Below, in pieces: positions 17,611 to 27,151 of a DNA stretch of 61,011 bases. The position numbers were made by a program, and so were the translations under genes. A model generated the notes under the pieces. It did not search any database. It was not told the DNA's origin and was given only the letters and a program-made list of their open reading frames with translations. The DNA comes from Candidatus Gastranaerophilales bacterium (GTDB lineage: Bacteria; Cyanobacteriota; Vampirovibrionia; Gastranaerophilales; Gastranaerophilaceae): positions 1 to 61,011 of the forward strand of contig CANPYC010000011.1 in NCBI GenBank assembly GCA_947587615.1, read 5' to 3'. Within the stretch, counting starts at the first letter, position 1. Each line of letters begins with the position of its first letter.

Positions 17611-18093
17611 TTACTTTAAAAGAGCAATAATATTGTTATTATAATGAACAATAAAAGGTACGATAACTCCTAAAATCATACCGCAAAACACTTCTAAGGG
17701 GGTATGTCCTAAAAGCTCTTTGAGTGCGGCATAAGGTTTAACACCCTGATTTTTTTGTACAAATTCATCAACAAGCCGATTAAGAGTTGCTGCGGTCTTT
17801 CCTGCGGCACGTCTTACTCCTGAAGCGTCCTGCATAACTATCAAAGAAAAGCCCAAAGAAACCGCAAACAATAAAGAGCTGACACCTTCAATTAAAGCAA
17901 CGGAAGTAGAAAGAGCAATCACTCCCGCCGTATGAGAACTTGGCATGCCTCCTGTTGTTGTAAAAATTTTAAAATTAATTTTTTTATGAGTATAAAGATA
18001 GGTAATAACTTTAATAAATTGAGCGATAAAAGCTGCTAATAAGCCGCTGCATAACGCTTCATACCCTGTATTGTAAAATTGAATTTCTCCCAC
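17611..18093 (-). CDS. divergent PAP2 / DUF212-family membrane protein
   Basis: 160 aa, with about four membrane segments. Family motifs are TTGGMPSSHTAGVIAL, MQDASGVRRAAGKTAATLN and LLGHTPLEVFCGMILG. DUF212 proteins are related to PAP2 phosphatases and are predicted to act on lipid-phosphate or undecaprenyl-type substrates, although this is not proven. The start is a GTG overlapping the TAG of the prenyl synthase gene, so the two are translationally coupled. This coupling suggests a role in prenyl-phosphate metabolism. Confidence 0.85.
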   Translation of the reverse strand: MGEIQFYNTGYEALCSGLLAAFIAQFIKVITYLYTHKKINFKIFTTTGGMPSSHTAGVIALSTSVALIEGVSSLLFAVSLGFSLIVMQDASGVRRAAGKTAATLNRLVDEFVQKNQGVKPYAALKELLGHTPLEVFCGMILGVIVPFIVHYNNNIIALLK

Positions 18094-18980
18094 TATTTTT
18101 TCACTTTCCGAACTAAGTTATCGTATATTTCATTAAATACATCCGATTGTATATTTAATTCTGTTAGTATAGCACGATTTTTATTAATCAGGCTATAAAA
18201 AATATTTTTTGCTTCATCAAGTCCGTATATGCTTACATAAGTCATTTTATTTTCAAGAGCGTCTTTACCCGCAGTTTTTCCGAGTTCTTGAGAGGTTAGA
18301 GTGCAATCAATTATATCATCATAAATTTGAAACAAAACTCCGAAATTATCCGCATATTCGCTTAATTTTGCAAGTATTTGAGAATTAACACGGGCAAGTT
18401 TTGCGCTTTGTAAAATTGCACATTTAAAAAGCGCAGCTGTTTTATATTTATGAATATATTTTAATTTTTCAACATCCTTATTGTTGTCGTTTTGAGCTTC
18501 AATATCAACAACTTGCCCTGCAACAATACCTAAAGCTCCCGCTGTTACAAGGTAATCTCTTAAAACATCGCATAATACTTCGCTTGAAATGGTTTTTGGT
18601 GTTTTATCAAGTATAATTTGTGCTCCAAATGATATTAAGGCATCTCCCGCTAATAGTGCCACTGCTTCACCGAATACTTTATGATTAGAGGGTTTACCTC
18701 TTCTTAAATCGTCATTATCCATACAAGGCAAGTCGTCATGGATTAAACTGTAAGCATGCGTAATCTCAAGAGCGCATGCTGAAGGTAAAACATTTTCTTG
18801 GGGGCAATTGAAAAGCCTTGCAATTTCAAGAGCAATTATTGCTCTTAAGCGCTTTGCACTTAAAAGTGTAGTGTATTCCATTGCTTGCCAGAGTGTTTTA
18901 GAATATTTTGCATCTTTTTTATATTCGTTAAAATAATTTTTCAGAGTTTGTTGAATAATTTGTTTGTATTTTTCTATCAC
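18093..18980 (-). CDS. ispA: polyprenyl synthetase (farnesyl/geranylgeranyl diphosphate synthase type)
   Basis: 295 aa. The first aspartate-rich motif is DDLPCMDNDDLRRG (DDxxxxD, the bacterial FPP synthase form). The second is DDIIDCT. LLSAKRLRAIIALE near the start and GKTAGKDALENKMTYVS near the end also match. It condenses IPP with allylic diphosphates and so uses the IspH product. It starts immediately after rsgA and overlaps the next gene by one to three bases. Chain length (C15 or C20) is not certain. Confidence 0.92.
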   Translation of the reverse strand: MIEKYKQIIQQTLKNYFNEYKKDAKYSKTLWQAMEYTTLLSAKRLRAIIALEIARLFNCPQENVLPSACALEITHAYSLIHDDLPCMDNDDLRRGKPSNHKVFGEAVALLAGDALISFGAQIILDKTPKTISSEVLCDVLRDYLVTAGALGIVAGQVVDIEAQNDNNKDVEKLKYIHKYKTAALFKCAILQSAKLARVNSQILAKLSEYADNFGVLFQIYDDIIDCTLTSQELGKTAGKDALENKMTYVSIYGLDEAKNIFYSLINKNRAILTELNIQSDVFNEIYDNLVRKVKK

Positions 18981-19967
18981 TTATTCGTTTGTCCTTATGC
19001 TTTGTTTTTCTTTTTTTCTTGATTGTTCTCTTTTTTTCTTTGAAATTTTAGTAAAAATTTTATTGCCTGAATTTTTGTGAGCATGCTCATTTTTAATACT
19101 TTTTTTTGAAATTTTTTCCCTGTACTCCCTTGCCTCATCTAAAAATGTTAAATAGCTTTCATATCTTGATTTATTAACTTTATCAAGGTTATTATACAAT
19201 GAACAAACAGCGCTTTCATCGGGTGTATGAGAGCAATTAGCGTATTTACAGCTGTTTGCATATATTTTTAAATCGTCAAATAATTCAAATAATTGATTAG
19301 GCAAAAGAAAATCAAACTTTAAACAAGAAAACCCCGGTGTATCAATAAGTTTAAAATTATTATATTCAATTAGCTCGCAGTGGCGAGTTGTGTGGGTACC
19401 TTTAAAATTCTTTTTTGAAACGTCGTTTGTTTTTGCATTTTTATCGGTCAGAGAATTAATTAAAGTTGATTTTCCGACTCCCGATACGCCGCATAAAACA
19501 ATTGTTTTATCTAAAATATATTCTTCTAAACTATCTAAATTAAGCTTGTTTTTAGCACTTATAAAAAATAATTTATAGCCTGTATATATATTTTTTAATT
19601 TTTCTTTATCATCTTCAAGTGTTGGGGATAAATCTTCTTTATTAAAACAAATCAGAGCATTAATTTTATGATATTTTAAATAAATTAAAAAACGATCCAA
19701 TTGAACTAAATCAAGCTCGGGTTCTCTAAGAGCGCAAACAACTAAAGCGTAGTTGATATTTGAAGCTTTGGGTCTTGGAAGATAATTTTTCCTTTTAATT
19801 AATTTAACAATAGAAGAATTATCTTCGCTTAATTCAACATAATCTCCTACAACAACATCAATTTTTTGTTTTTTTAAAACATCTCTTAATTTACACACAA
19901 ACTCTTTATGTTCAAAATTTTTAACATAATAAAAATCGGAATGAATTTTATAAACCTGAGCCTGCAT
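18981..19967 (-). CDS. rsgA: ribosome small subunit biogenesis GTPase RsgA
   Basis: 328 aa. Circularly permuted GTPase: G4-like FNKEDL and SAKNKLNLDSLEE precede the P-loop GVSGVGKSTLINSL, then GTHTTRH and DTPGF. An N-terminal OB domain and a C-terminal zinc-binding region (C-x5-C-x-H ... C, in NSCKYANCSHTPDESAVC) are present. It matures the 30S decoding centre. A very basic C-terminal tail (about the last 30 residues, Lys/Arg-rich) is longer than usual. It is first of a three-gene operon with ispA and the PAP2-like gene. Confidence 0.95.
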   Translation of the reverse strand: MQAQVYKIHSDFYYVKNFEHKEFVCKLRDVLKKQKIDVVVGDYVELSEDNSSIVKLIKRKNYLPRPKASNINYALVVCALREPELDLVQLDRFLIYLKYHKINALICFNKEDLSPTLEDDKEKLKNIYTGYKLFFISAKNKLNLDSLEEYILDKTIVLCGVSGVGKSTLINSLTDKNAKTNDVSKKNFKGTHTTRHCELIEYNNFKLIDTPGFSCLKFDFLLPNQLFELFDDLKIYANSCKYANCSHTPDESAVCSLYNNLDKVNKSRYESYLTFLDEAREYREKISKKSIKNEHAHKNSGNKIFTKISKKKREQSRKKEKQSIRTNE

Positions 19968-20130
19968 AAATTAATAATAGTTAAAAAGCTTTCCTTTAGC
20001 AAATGTTAACAAATATTAAAATAAATATGCCCATTTTACCTAGGTTATGGGGAGATATTGTTAAATTTTGATTTTTATAATTTTATAGTAAAATACAATT
20101 AAAATAAACTTGGTGAGGATATTTATAATT

Positions 20131-20997
20131 ATGACTTTAACCGATTGGTTTAATAAAAGAAAAATTCAACAAATTGCGGCGAGGGATAATGATGTACATA
20201 TTGACGATTCAATAGGCAAACTTTGGACGCTTTGTTACAACTGTTCAAGCCAGCTTCCCAAAAAAGACCTTGAAAATAATTTAATGGTTTGTCCTAACTG
20301 CGACTATCATTTCAGAATCGGTGCAAAACAAAGAATTAAGCTGATTGCCGATGATGGAACGTTTGTTGAAATGTTTTCAAATATTAAACCGTGCGACCCT
20401 CTTAATTTTGTCGATACCCAAACCTATAAAGCCCGTCAAGAATCTGCCAAAGAAAAATCCGGGCTTGATGAGGCTGTTGTAGTCGGAACTTGTAAAATTA
20501 AAGGAGAACAAGCCGCAATTGCCGTTATGGATTTTGACTACATGGGCGGTTCCATGGGTTCTGTCGTAGGAGAAAAAATAACAAGAATATTAGAATATGC
20601 GCTTGAAAATAAATTGCCTTCAATTGTATTTACTTCATCAGGCGGCGCTCGCATGCAGGAGAGTGCCTTAAGCCTTATGCAAATGGCTAAAACAAGTTGT
20701 ATTATAGCTAAATTAAACGAAGCGGGTTTGTTATATATAACGGTGCTTTGTGAGCCGACTTTTGGCGGAGTTACCGCTTCATTCGGTACGATTGGAGATA
20801 TAATAATAGCTGAAAAAGGCGCTCGTATCGGTTTTGCGGGACGAAGAGTAATTGAGCAGACAATAAGGCAAAAATTGCCCGCTGATTTTCAGACAGCAGA
20901 GTATTTGCTTAAATACGGGCAAATTGATTTTATAGTTGAAAGAAAAGACATGAAAGATAAGCTTGCAAAGCTTATAACCCTGCATAAAGCCAACTAA
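20131..20997 (+). CDS. accD: acetyl-CoA carboxylase, carboxyltransferase beta subunit
   Basis: 288 aa from the ATG (MTLTDWFNKRKIQQ). An in-frame TTG 21 nt upstream is less likely. The N-terminal zinc ribbon is CYNC ... CPNC (about residues 34-56). Carboxyltransferase motifs are VAVMDFDYMGGSMGSVVGEK-like, SSGGARMQES, TFGGVTASFGTIGD and IGFAGRRVIEQT. With AccA it transfers the carboxyl group from biotin to acetyl-CoA. It lies 21 bp before accA. Confidence 0.96.
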   Translation: MTLTDWFNKRKIQQIAARDNDVHIDDSIGKLWTLCYNCSSQLPKKDLENNLMVCPNCDYHFRIGAKQRIKLIADDGTFVEMFSNIKPCDPLNFVDTQTYKARQESAKEKSGLDEAVVVGTCKIKGEQAAIAVMDFDYMGGSMGSVVGEKITRILEYALENKLPSIVFTSSGGARMQESALSLMQMAKTSCIIAKLNEAGLLYITVLCEPTFGGVTASFGTIGDIIIAEKGARIGFAGRRVIEQTIRQKLPADFQTAEYLLKYGQIDFIVERKDMKDKLAKLITLHKAN

Positions 20998-21018
20998 AAG
21001 CAAATTAAAGGATTAATA

Positions 21019-21987
21019 ATGAGTAATGAAAAGCATGTACAAATTTTAGACTTTGAAAAACCGATTTACAAAATTCAAGATAAAATTGAAGAACTTAAAA
21101 AAACAAGTATAGATACAAATATCAACTATGATAGCGAGATAAAAAAATTGGAAGAGCAAACAAAACTTTATAAAAAAGAACTCTATGATAAATTAGAACC
21201 TTATCAAAAACTTCAAATTGCAAGACATCCTCAAAGACCAAATTTTTTGGATTATGTTAATTTGATGTGTGAAGATTTTATTGAGCTCCATGGTGATAGG
21301 CATGGTTATGATGATAAAGCAATTTGCGGAGGCTTGGCAAGATTAAACGGTGTTAATATCGTCATAATCGGCACAATGAAAGGTAAATCAACAAAAGAAA
21401 ATTTGGAATACAATTTCGGCATGCCTCAACCTCAAGGTTACAGAAAAGCACTGAGGCTTTTTGAGCATGCTAATCGCTTTAAGCTTCCAATAATTACTTT
21501 AATTGATACCATGGGCGCATACCCCGGCATGATGGCTGAAGAAACGGGGCAGGGAGAAGCAATTGCTGTTAACTTAAAGGAAATGGCAAAGCTTACCGTT
21601 CCGACAATTGCCGTTGTAACGGGTGAAGGCTGTTCGGGCGGTGCATTAGGCTTAGCTGTTGCAAATAAGGTTATGATTTTAGAGCATGCTTATTATACCG
21701 TTATATCACCCGAAGGCTGTGCTTCAATTTTATGGAAGGACGCTTCAATGGCTCAAATTGCAACAAATGCGCTTAAAATTACGGGTGATGACCTGCTTAA
21801 ACTCGGTATTGTTGATGAAGTTATAAAAGAGCCTGTTGGAGGAGCTCACTACGATATTCAATTAATGGCAAATAATTTAAAAGAAGCTCTTGTAAAATCT
21901 TTGGATGAATTTAAAAATATGAACCCCGAGCAATTAAGAGCTCAAAGATATCAAAAATTTAGAAATATGGGTGTATTTATGCAATAA
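21019..21987 (+). CDS. accA: acetyl-CoA carboxylase, carboxyltransferase alpha subunit
   Basis: 322 aa, the usual length. Motifs: LDFEKPIYKIQDKIEEL at the start, IARHPQRPNFLDYVN, FIELHGDRHGYDDKAI, FGMPQPQGYRKALRL, IDTMGAYPGMMAEETGQGEA, GEGCSGGALGLAVANKV and SPEGCASILWKDA. It pairs with AccD. An AAAGGA Shine-Dalgarno is present. The flagellar export genes start 77 bp downstream on the same strand. Confidence 0.97.
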   Translation: MSNEKHVQILDFEKPIYKIQDKIEELKKTSIDTNINYDSEIKKLEEQTKLYKKELYDKLEPYQKLQIARHPQRPNFLDYVNLMCEDFIELHGDRHGYDDKAICGGLARLNGVNIVIIGTMKGKSTKENLEYNFGMPQPQGYRKALRLFEHANRFKLPIITLIDTMGAYPGMMAEETGQGEAIAVNLKEMAKLTVPTIAVVTGEGCSGGALGLAVANKVMILEHAYYTVISPEGCASILWKDASMAQIATNALKITGDDLLKLGIVDEVIKEPVGGAHYDIQLMANNLKEALVKSLDEFKNMNPEQLRAQRYQKFRNMGVFMQ

Positions 21988-22064
21988 TATTAATATCTTA
22001 AGTTGCTTATAAAGCTTTAAGGATGGAATTAAATTAAACTGAAGTGGACTTAGACGGGTTGAGT

Positions 22065-22820
22065 ATGTCAAAAGGATTTAGAAATATTATTTATGTAATT
22101 GCACTGTTTTTTATCTGTGCAATGCAGGCAAATGCTGCAATCAGCTTGCCAAGTATTAATATAGGAATGCAAAATGTAAATACTGCGCAGGAATTTTCTC
22201 AAGGGGTGCAGATATTAATTCTTTTAACAATTGTTACTTTAGCTCCGAGTATTGTTGTTATGACAACGGCTTTTGTAAGAATTGTTATAGTATTATCCCT
22301 TACACGCCAGGCGATTGGTACGGCAGGACTTCCTCCTAATCAGGTAATTGTCGGACTTGCTTTAATTTTAACTTTTTTTGTAATGTCCCCGACATTAGCT
22401 AAGATTAACGAAACAGCCTATCAACCCTATATGAAAAATTTAATAACCCAGCAGCAGGCTCTTGATAATTCAATTAAACCCATGCGAGAGTTTATGTTCA
22501 AGCAAACTCATGAAAGCGAGCTTGGCTTGTTTGTTAAAATGGCAAAAATTCAAAAACCCAAAACTAAAGATGATGTACCGACTTATGTATTAATTCCTTC
22601 TTTTATTTTATCCGAGCTTAAGACGGCTTTTAAAATCGGGTTTGTAATTTTTCTTCCTTTTCTGGTTATAGATTTGGTCGTAGCTTCCGTACTTGTTTCA
22701 ATGGGGATGATGTTTTTACCTCCGACAACAATAGCCATGCCTTTTAAATTAATAATGTTTGTTATGGTTGACGGATGGTTTTTGATTACAAAATCTTTAA
22801 TTGAAGGTTTTGTAACATAA
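22065..22820 (+). CDS. fliP: flagellar biosynthetic protein FliP
   Basis: 251 aa from the ATG at 22065, which gives a clean signal peptide (MSKGFRNIIYVIALFFICAM then QANAA), as FliP proteins have. An upstream in-frame GTG is less likely. It has four membrane helices, with FVRIVIVLSLTRQAIGT, LPPNQVIVGLALILTFF and GFVIFLPFLVIDLVVASVL. It builds the core pore of the flagellar type III export gate with FliQ and FliR. It is the first of five consecutive export-gate genes. Confidence 0.95.
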   Translation: MSKGFRNIIYVIALFFICAMQANAAISLPSINIGMQNVNTAQEFSQGVQILILLTIVTLAPSIVVMTTAFVRIVIVLSLTRQAIGTAGLPPNQVIVGLALILTFFVMSPTLAKINETAYQPYMKNLITQQQALDNSIKPMREFMFKQTHESELGLFVKMAKIQKPKTKDDVPTYVLIPSFILSELKTAFKIGFVIFLPFLVIDLVVASVLVSMGMMFLPPTTIAMPFKLIMFVMVDGWFLITKSLIEGFVT

Positions 22821-22841
22821 AATAAGTTTTAGAGGTGAAAT

Positions 22842-23111
22842 ATGGATGAAGCGTTATTTTTAACTGTTTTTCAAAAAATGATATTTTTAACAATGGTAAT
22901 ATCTGCTCCGATATTACTTTCCGCTATTGTTGTGGGTTTAACGATAAGCATAATTCAATCCGTTACGCAAATTCAAGAACAAACCCTTACTTTTGTTCCT
23001 AAGATTTTTGCGGCGTTATTGGTTTTGGTTGTTGCAACCCCGTGGATGGTAGATATCTTTACTTCAACAACAAAAGAAATGTATGATTACATAAAAGTAT
23101 TTATTTCTTAA
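22842..23111 (+). CDS. fliQ: flagellar biosynthetic protein FliQ
   Basis: 89 aa, the standard size, with two membrane helices. ISAPILLSAIVVGLTISIIQ and SVTQIQEQTLTFVPKI are the family signature. It encircles FliP/FliR in the export pore. AGAGGTG precedes the ATG. It lies 21 bp after fliP and 12 bp before fliR. Confidence 0.96.
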   Translation: MDEALFLTVFQKMIFLTMVISAPILLSAIVVGLTISIIQSVTQIQEQTLTFVPKIFAALLVLVVATPWMVDIFTSTTKEMYDYIKVFIS

Positions 23112-23123
23112 AAAAGGTAGCTC

Positions 23124-23915
23124 GTGATACAAATTTCAAATTTATTAAATACATTATCGCCATATTCAATTGTTGTTTATATGCTTGTATTAACAAGGTT
23201 AACAGGCATGATAGTAAGCGCTCCTTTTTTTTCCGAGCTGCATGCTCCGATGATGACAAAAATTTGGTTTAGTGCAATTGTTGCTTTTATCTTCTTTCCT
23301 CTTGTTCAAGCTTCAAAAAGCTTTATAATTCCGCATGATATGGCAGAGTTTATTATCTTAGCGCTTATAGAATTTTTTATCGGCTATTTAATAGGTTTTA
23401 TTGCAAACCTTATTTTTGAAGGGGTGAGAATGTCGGGAAACGTTTTATCAATTCAAACCGGTTTATCAATGTCACAGGCGCTTGATCCGATTACGGGTGT
23501 TCAATCAAACGAATTATCAAGAATATATATCTATCTTGCAACGTTAATTTTTTTGATAACGGGAGCTTATCAAATGCTTTTTATAGATGTATTTAACAGC
23601 TTCGCTGCGGTACCTATGGGAGTTTTCCCCTTGTTTAGCGAGAATATCGTAAGTTCAATTATTCATCTCAGTTCACAAATTTTTAAAATTGCTTTTGGAA
23701 TCGCACTGCCCGTTTTTTCTGTTTTATTAATAACAGATGTTCTTTTGGGGCTTATGAGTAAGATGATGCCTCAGATGAATATTTACATGGTTGCAATTCC
23801 CGTTAAAATTTATCTGGGGCTATTTTTAATTTTTGCTTTTTTAAGTGCAACAAATGTTTATCTGCAAGGAGTTATTAAAGGGTTTATGCAGGCAATAGGA
23901 TTATTATTTACATAG
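23124..23915 (+). CDS. fliR: flagellar biosynthetic protein FliR
   Basis: 263 aa, about six membrane helices. FLARLTGMIVSAPFFSE-like start (VLTRLTGMIVSAPFF), EFFIGYLIGFIANLIFEGV, GLSMSQALDPITG and the GVIKGFMQAIGL end fit FliR of the export gate. The start is GTG with AAAGG 7 nt upstream. Confidence 0.95.
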   Translation: MIQISNLLNTLSPYSIVVYMLVLTRLTGMIVSAPFFSELHAPMMTKIWFSAIVAFIFFPLVQASKSFIIPHDMAEFIILALIEFFIGYLIGFIANLIFEGVRMSGNVLSIQTGLSMSQALDPITGVQSNELSRIYIYLATLIFLITGAYQMLFIDVFNSFAAVPMGVFPLFSENIVSSIIHLSSQIFKIAFGIALPVFSVLLITDVLLGLMSKMMPQMNIYMVAIPVKIYLGLFLIFAFLSATNVYLQGVIKGFMQAIGLLFT

Positions 23916-23935
23916 AATAAAATTAACAAAAACAG

Positions 23936-25009
23936 ATGGGAAACGAACAAAACGAAAAAACAGAAGAAGCGACCCCCAAGCGAAAGCAGCAGGAGCGTGA
24001 AAGAGGACATATATCAAAAAGTCAGGACTTTACCTCGTCACTGGTCTTAACTTTAGGTGTTTGTTTAATTTTTACCATGGGTAGTTCCATGCTTGAAAAA
24101 TTAAAAAGCATGCTTGCAAACTCTTTGACCGAACTTCATCCTAAAAATATATCCGCCGATTTTATTACGGTTTTAGCGCCTTATCTTAAAACTTATTGCG
24201 AAGTTACGGCTTTATTCTTTGTCTTGCTTGCTTTAGGTGCAATATTAATTTTAAGACTTCAAACCGGAGCTTTATTTGCCAAAAAAGCACTCGAGCCTAA
24301 TTTACAAAAACTAAGTCCGGCAAAAGCAATTAAAAATTTAATTGATAAAATTAATATTTTTAAACCAAGACAAATGGTCGAGCTTACAAAATCAATAGTT
24401 AAGACAATAATTGTAGCTGTTGTTGGTTTTAATGTAATAATGAAGCGAAGAAATGACTTGTTTGGTCTTATCGGTGCTGATCCTAATGTCGGGTTTAGCG
24501 TAATCGGGTCTGTATTGTTTGAGCTTCTTATAAGTATTTGTATACTTTTAATAATAATCGGGGTAATTGATAAGAAATATCAAGACTGGGAATATGCTAA
24601 ATCAATTAAAATGACTAAACAGGAAGTAAAAGACGAGTGGAAAAATATTGAAGGAGATCCTAAAATTAAAGGAAAAATCCGTTCGTTTGGTATGAAAATT
24701 TTGCAGCAAAAAATGATGTCAAAAGTAAAAGAAGCGGATGTTGTTGTTGTAAATCCTACACATTATGCCGTTGCTTTAATGTATGACCCTAAAAAAGTTC
24801 CGGCTCCAAAAGTTGTTGCTAAGGGAGTGGATTTTGTTGCTTTTAAAATAAGGGAAATTGCAAAAAATAATAATATTCCAATCGTAGAAAATAAACCTTT
24901 AGCTCGAAGTTTATACAAATTAGTTGAGATTGATGGTATAATACCACAAGAACTATATGTTGCGGTTGCGGAAATTTTGCAATATGTATACAGTCAAAAA
25001 AACAAGTAA
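23936..25009 (+). CDS. flhB: flagellar biosynthetic protein FlhB
   Basis: 357 aa. Opens EKTEEATPKRKQQERERGHI, the FlhB N-terminal signature, then four membrane helices and a cytoplasmic domain. The autocleavage motif NPTH is intact (N273 in VVVVNPTHYAVAL). Cleavage there lets FlhB switch export from rod/hook to filament substrates. It is contiguous with fliR and flhA. Confidence 0.96.
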   Translation: MGNEQNEKTEEATPKRKQQERERGHISKSQDFTSSLVLTLGVCLIFTMGSSMLEKLKSMLANSLTELHPKNISADFITVLAPYLKTYCEVTALFFVLLALGAILILRLQTGALFAKKALEPNLQKLSPAKAIKNLIDKINIFKPRQMVELTKSIVKTIIVAVVGFNVIMKRRNDLFGLIGADPNVGFSVIGSVLFELLISICILLIIIGVIDKKYQDWEYAKSIKMTKQEVKDEWKNIEGDPKIKGKIRSFGMKILQQKMMSKVKEADVVVVNPTHYAVALMYDPKKVPAPKVVAKGVDFVAFKIREIAKNNNIPIVENKPLARSLYKLVEIDGIIPQELYVAVAEILQYVYSQKNK

Positions 25010-25030
25010 AATATAGAATTAGGGGAAGTT

Positions 25031-27133
25031 TTGAACAAGTTTAAGGAGTTGCTTAAAAATAATGATATAGTTCTTGCAATCGGACTTGTTACCATTGTTT
25101 TAATGATGGTAATACCTATCCCTGCTCAATTATTGGATTTGCTTTTAACCCTTAATATATCTTTATCTGTTTTAATTCTTCTTGTTTGTCTGTATACAAA
25201 AGAGCCTTTGGAATATTCAAGTTTTCCTACAATTCTTTTAATGGCAACATTATTCAGACTTGGTTTAAACGTTACTTCAACAAGACTAATTTTACTTGAA
25301 GCTAATGCAGGAAGCGTTATTGAGTCTTTCGGACAATTTGTTGTCGGCGGTAATTATGTTGTCGGCGCTGTTGTATTTGTAATTCTCGTTATAATCAATT
25401 TTATGGTTATAACAGGCGGCGCAGGCAGAGTTGCCGAAGTATCGGCAAGGTTTACGCTAGACGCCATGCCGGGAAAACAGCTCTCAATTGATGCTGACCT
25501 TAACTCGGGGTTGATTGATGAAAACGAAGCAAAAAGAAGAAGAAAAGCTCTTATTCGAGAAGCGGATTTTTACGGTACTATGGATGGTGCTTCCAAGTTT
25601 GTTAAAGGGGACGCAACTGCAGGTATTATAATTACCGTTATTAATATTGTAGGCGGTTTAATTATTGGTGTAATTCAAATGAAAATGGCACCAATGACAG
25701 CACTATCAACCTATACAATTCTAACTGTCGGAGATGGTCTTGTTTCTCAAATTCCTGCTTTAATTATATCAACCGCAACAGGTTTAATAATTTCTCGTGC
25801 TTCGGGTTCTGATAACTCATTATCTGAAGATATCAGAAAAGAAATGTTTCAAAATCCTAAGGTATTGGGTATTATAAGCGGGTTGTTATTTGTGATGGGA
25901 ATAGTACCCGGCATGCCAACCATTCCTTTTTTAGCTATTTCATTATTGTCGGGCGGTTTTAGCTTTAAAAAATATAAAGAAGTGCTTGAAGAAAAACAAA
26001 AAGCGCAACTGGCGGAAAAAGAAGCTAAAAAAGCGGAAAAACTTGGCAAGAAGAAGAAAAAAGCAACAAGAGAAAGCGTGCTTGAGCTTTTGGCTGTTGA
26101 AACACTTGAAATTGAAATCGGCTACAGGCTTGTAAGCCTTTTAGACGCTGAAAAAGGCGGCGACTTATTGGATAGAATTTCTCAAATAAGACGTCAAACG
26201 GCGCTTGACCTTGGGATAGTTCTGCCTTCAATTCGTGTTAGGGATAATTTGCAATTACCTCCAAACACCTATCAAATTAAATTAAAAGGTACGACAATTG
26301 AAACAGGTGAAGTATATCCCGATAGAAGCCTTGCAATGAACTCAATGGGAGTTGCAGATGACCCCGCAATAACAGGAATTAGTGCAATTGAACCGGCATT
26401 CCACTTGCCTGCAACTTGGATAGCTGAAAAAGATAAAGAATACGCTGAATCTCAAGGCTACACCGTGGTTAGTGCAAGTGCCGTTATATCAACGCATTTA
26501 ACTGAAATTATAAAGAAAAACGCTTCAGAGATTTTAACACGCTCCGATGTTCAACAGTTGATTGATAATCTTAAAAAAGAAGTTAATGAAACTTATGTAA
26601 ACGATTTAATGAAAGAAATTACAACTGCGGATGTTCAACAGGTATTGCAAAATCTTTTAAAAGAAAGAGTTTCTATAAGAGATTTAAAAACAATTCTTGA
26701 AACAATCAGCTTGCAGCATAGAATTAATAAAAATTATAACTACTTAACGGAACAGTGCAGGCAGGCGCTCGCTCGAAATATCTGTAAACAAAACTTATCA
26801 GATACGGGAGAACTCCTTGTAATTACAATGACTCAAGAAGTTGAACAGGAAATTGCAAAAGGAATTAATCCTGATGGAGAAAGCTTAACTCTTAATCCCG
26901 ATTTTGTTAAACGTCTTATGGATAGCTTAAACTCTGAATTTGAGCGTGCAATTCAATCAACGGGAAATCAACCCGTGATTTTATGCTCTTCACCCATAAG
27001 GTTGATTTTTAGAAGATTACTTGAGCGAACGTATCCACAAATTGCGATTATGTCTTATAATGAAGTAACAAACAACATAAAAGCAAAATCTGTTGGTATT
27101 ATAAAAGCAAATATGAGAACAACACCCGTATAG
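25031..27133 (+). CDS. flhA: flagellar biosynthesis protein FlhA
   Basis: 700 aa, normal length. About eight membrane helices in the first 320 residues, with the FHIPEP-family signature region (MATLFRLGLNVTSTRLIL, GRVAEVSARFTLDAMPGKQ, DADLNSGLIDENEAKRRR), then a large cytoplasmic nonameric ring domain that docks export substrates. The start is TTG preceded by AGGGGAAG. A Lys-rich linker (about 320-345) joins the two halves. Confidence 0.96.
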   Translation: MNKFKELLKNNDIVLAIGLVTIVLMMVIPIPAQLLDLLLTLNISLSVLILLVCLYTKEPLEYSSFPTILLMATLFRLGLNVTSTRLILLEANAGSVIESFGQFVVGGNYVVGAVVFVILVIINFMVITGGAGRVAEVSARFTLDAMPGKQLSIDADLNSGLIDENEAKRRRKALIREADFYGTMDGASKFVKGDATAGIIITVINIVGGLIIGVIQMKMAPMTALSTYTILTVGDGLVSQIPALIISTATGLIISRASGSDNSLSEDIRKEMFQNPKVLGIISGLLFVMGIVPGMPTIPFLAISLLSGGFSFKKYKEVLEEKQKAQLAEKEAKKAEKLGKKKKKATRESVLELLAVETLEIEIGYRLVSLLDAEKGGDLLDRISQIRRQTALDLGIVLPSIRVRDNLQLPPNTYQIKLKGTTIETGEVYPDRSLAMNSMGVADDPAITGISAIEPAFHLPATWIAEKDKEYAESQGYTVVSASAVISTHLTEIIKKNASEILTRSDVQQLIDNLKKEVNETYVNDLMKEITTADVQQVLQNLLKERVSIRDLKTILETISLQHRINKNYNYLTEQCRQALARNICKQNLSDTGELLVITMTQEVEQEIAKGINPDGESLTLNPDFVKRLMDSLNSEFERAIQSTGNQPVILCSSPIRLIFRRLLERTYPQIAIMSYNEVTNNIKAKSVGIIKANMRTTPV

Positions 27134-27151
27134 CAATAAAAAGGTTAAAAA

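Noticed and set aside
22065..27133. Virulence-type III secretion system
   Set aside because: The export-gate proteins match the flagellar types (FliP signal peptide, FlhA and FlhB features), and no needle, secretin or translocon genes are nearby.
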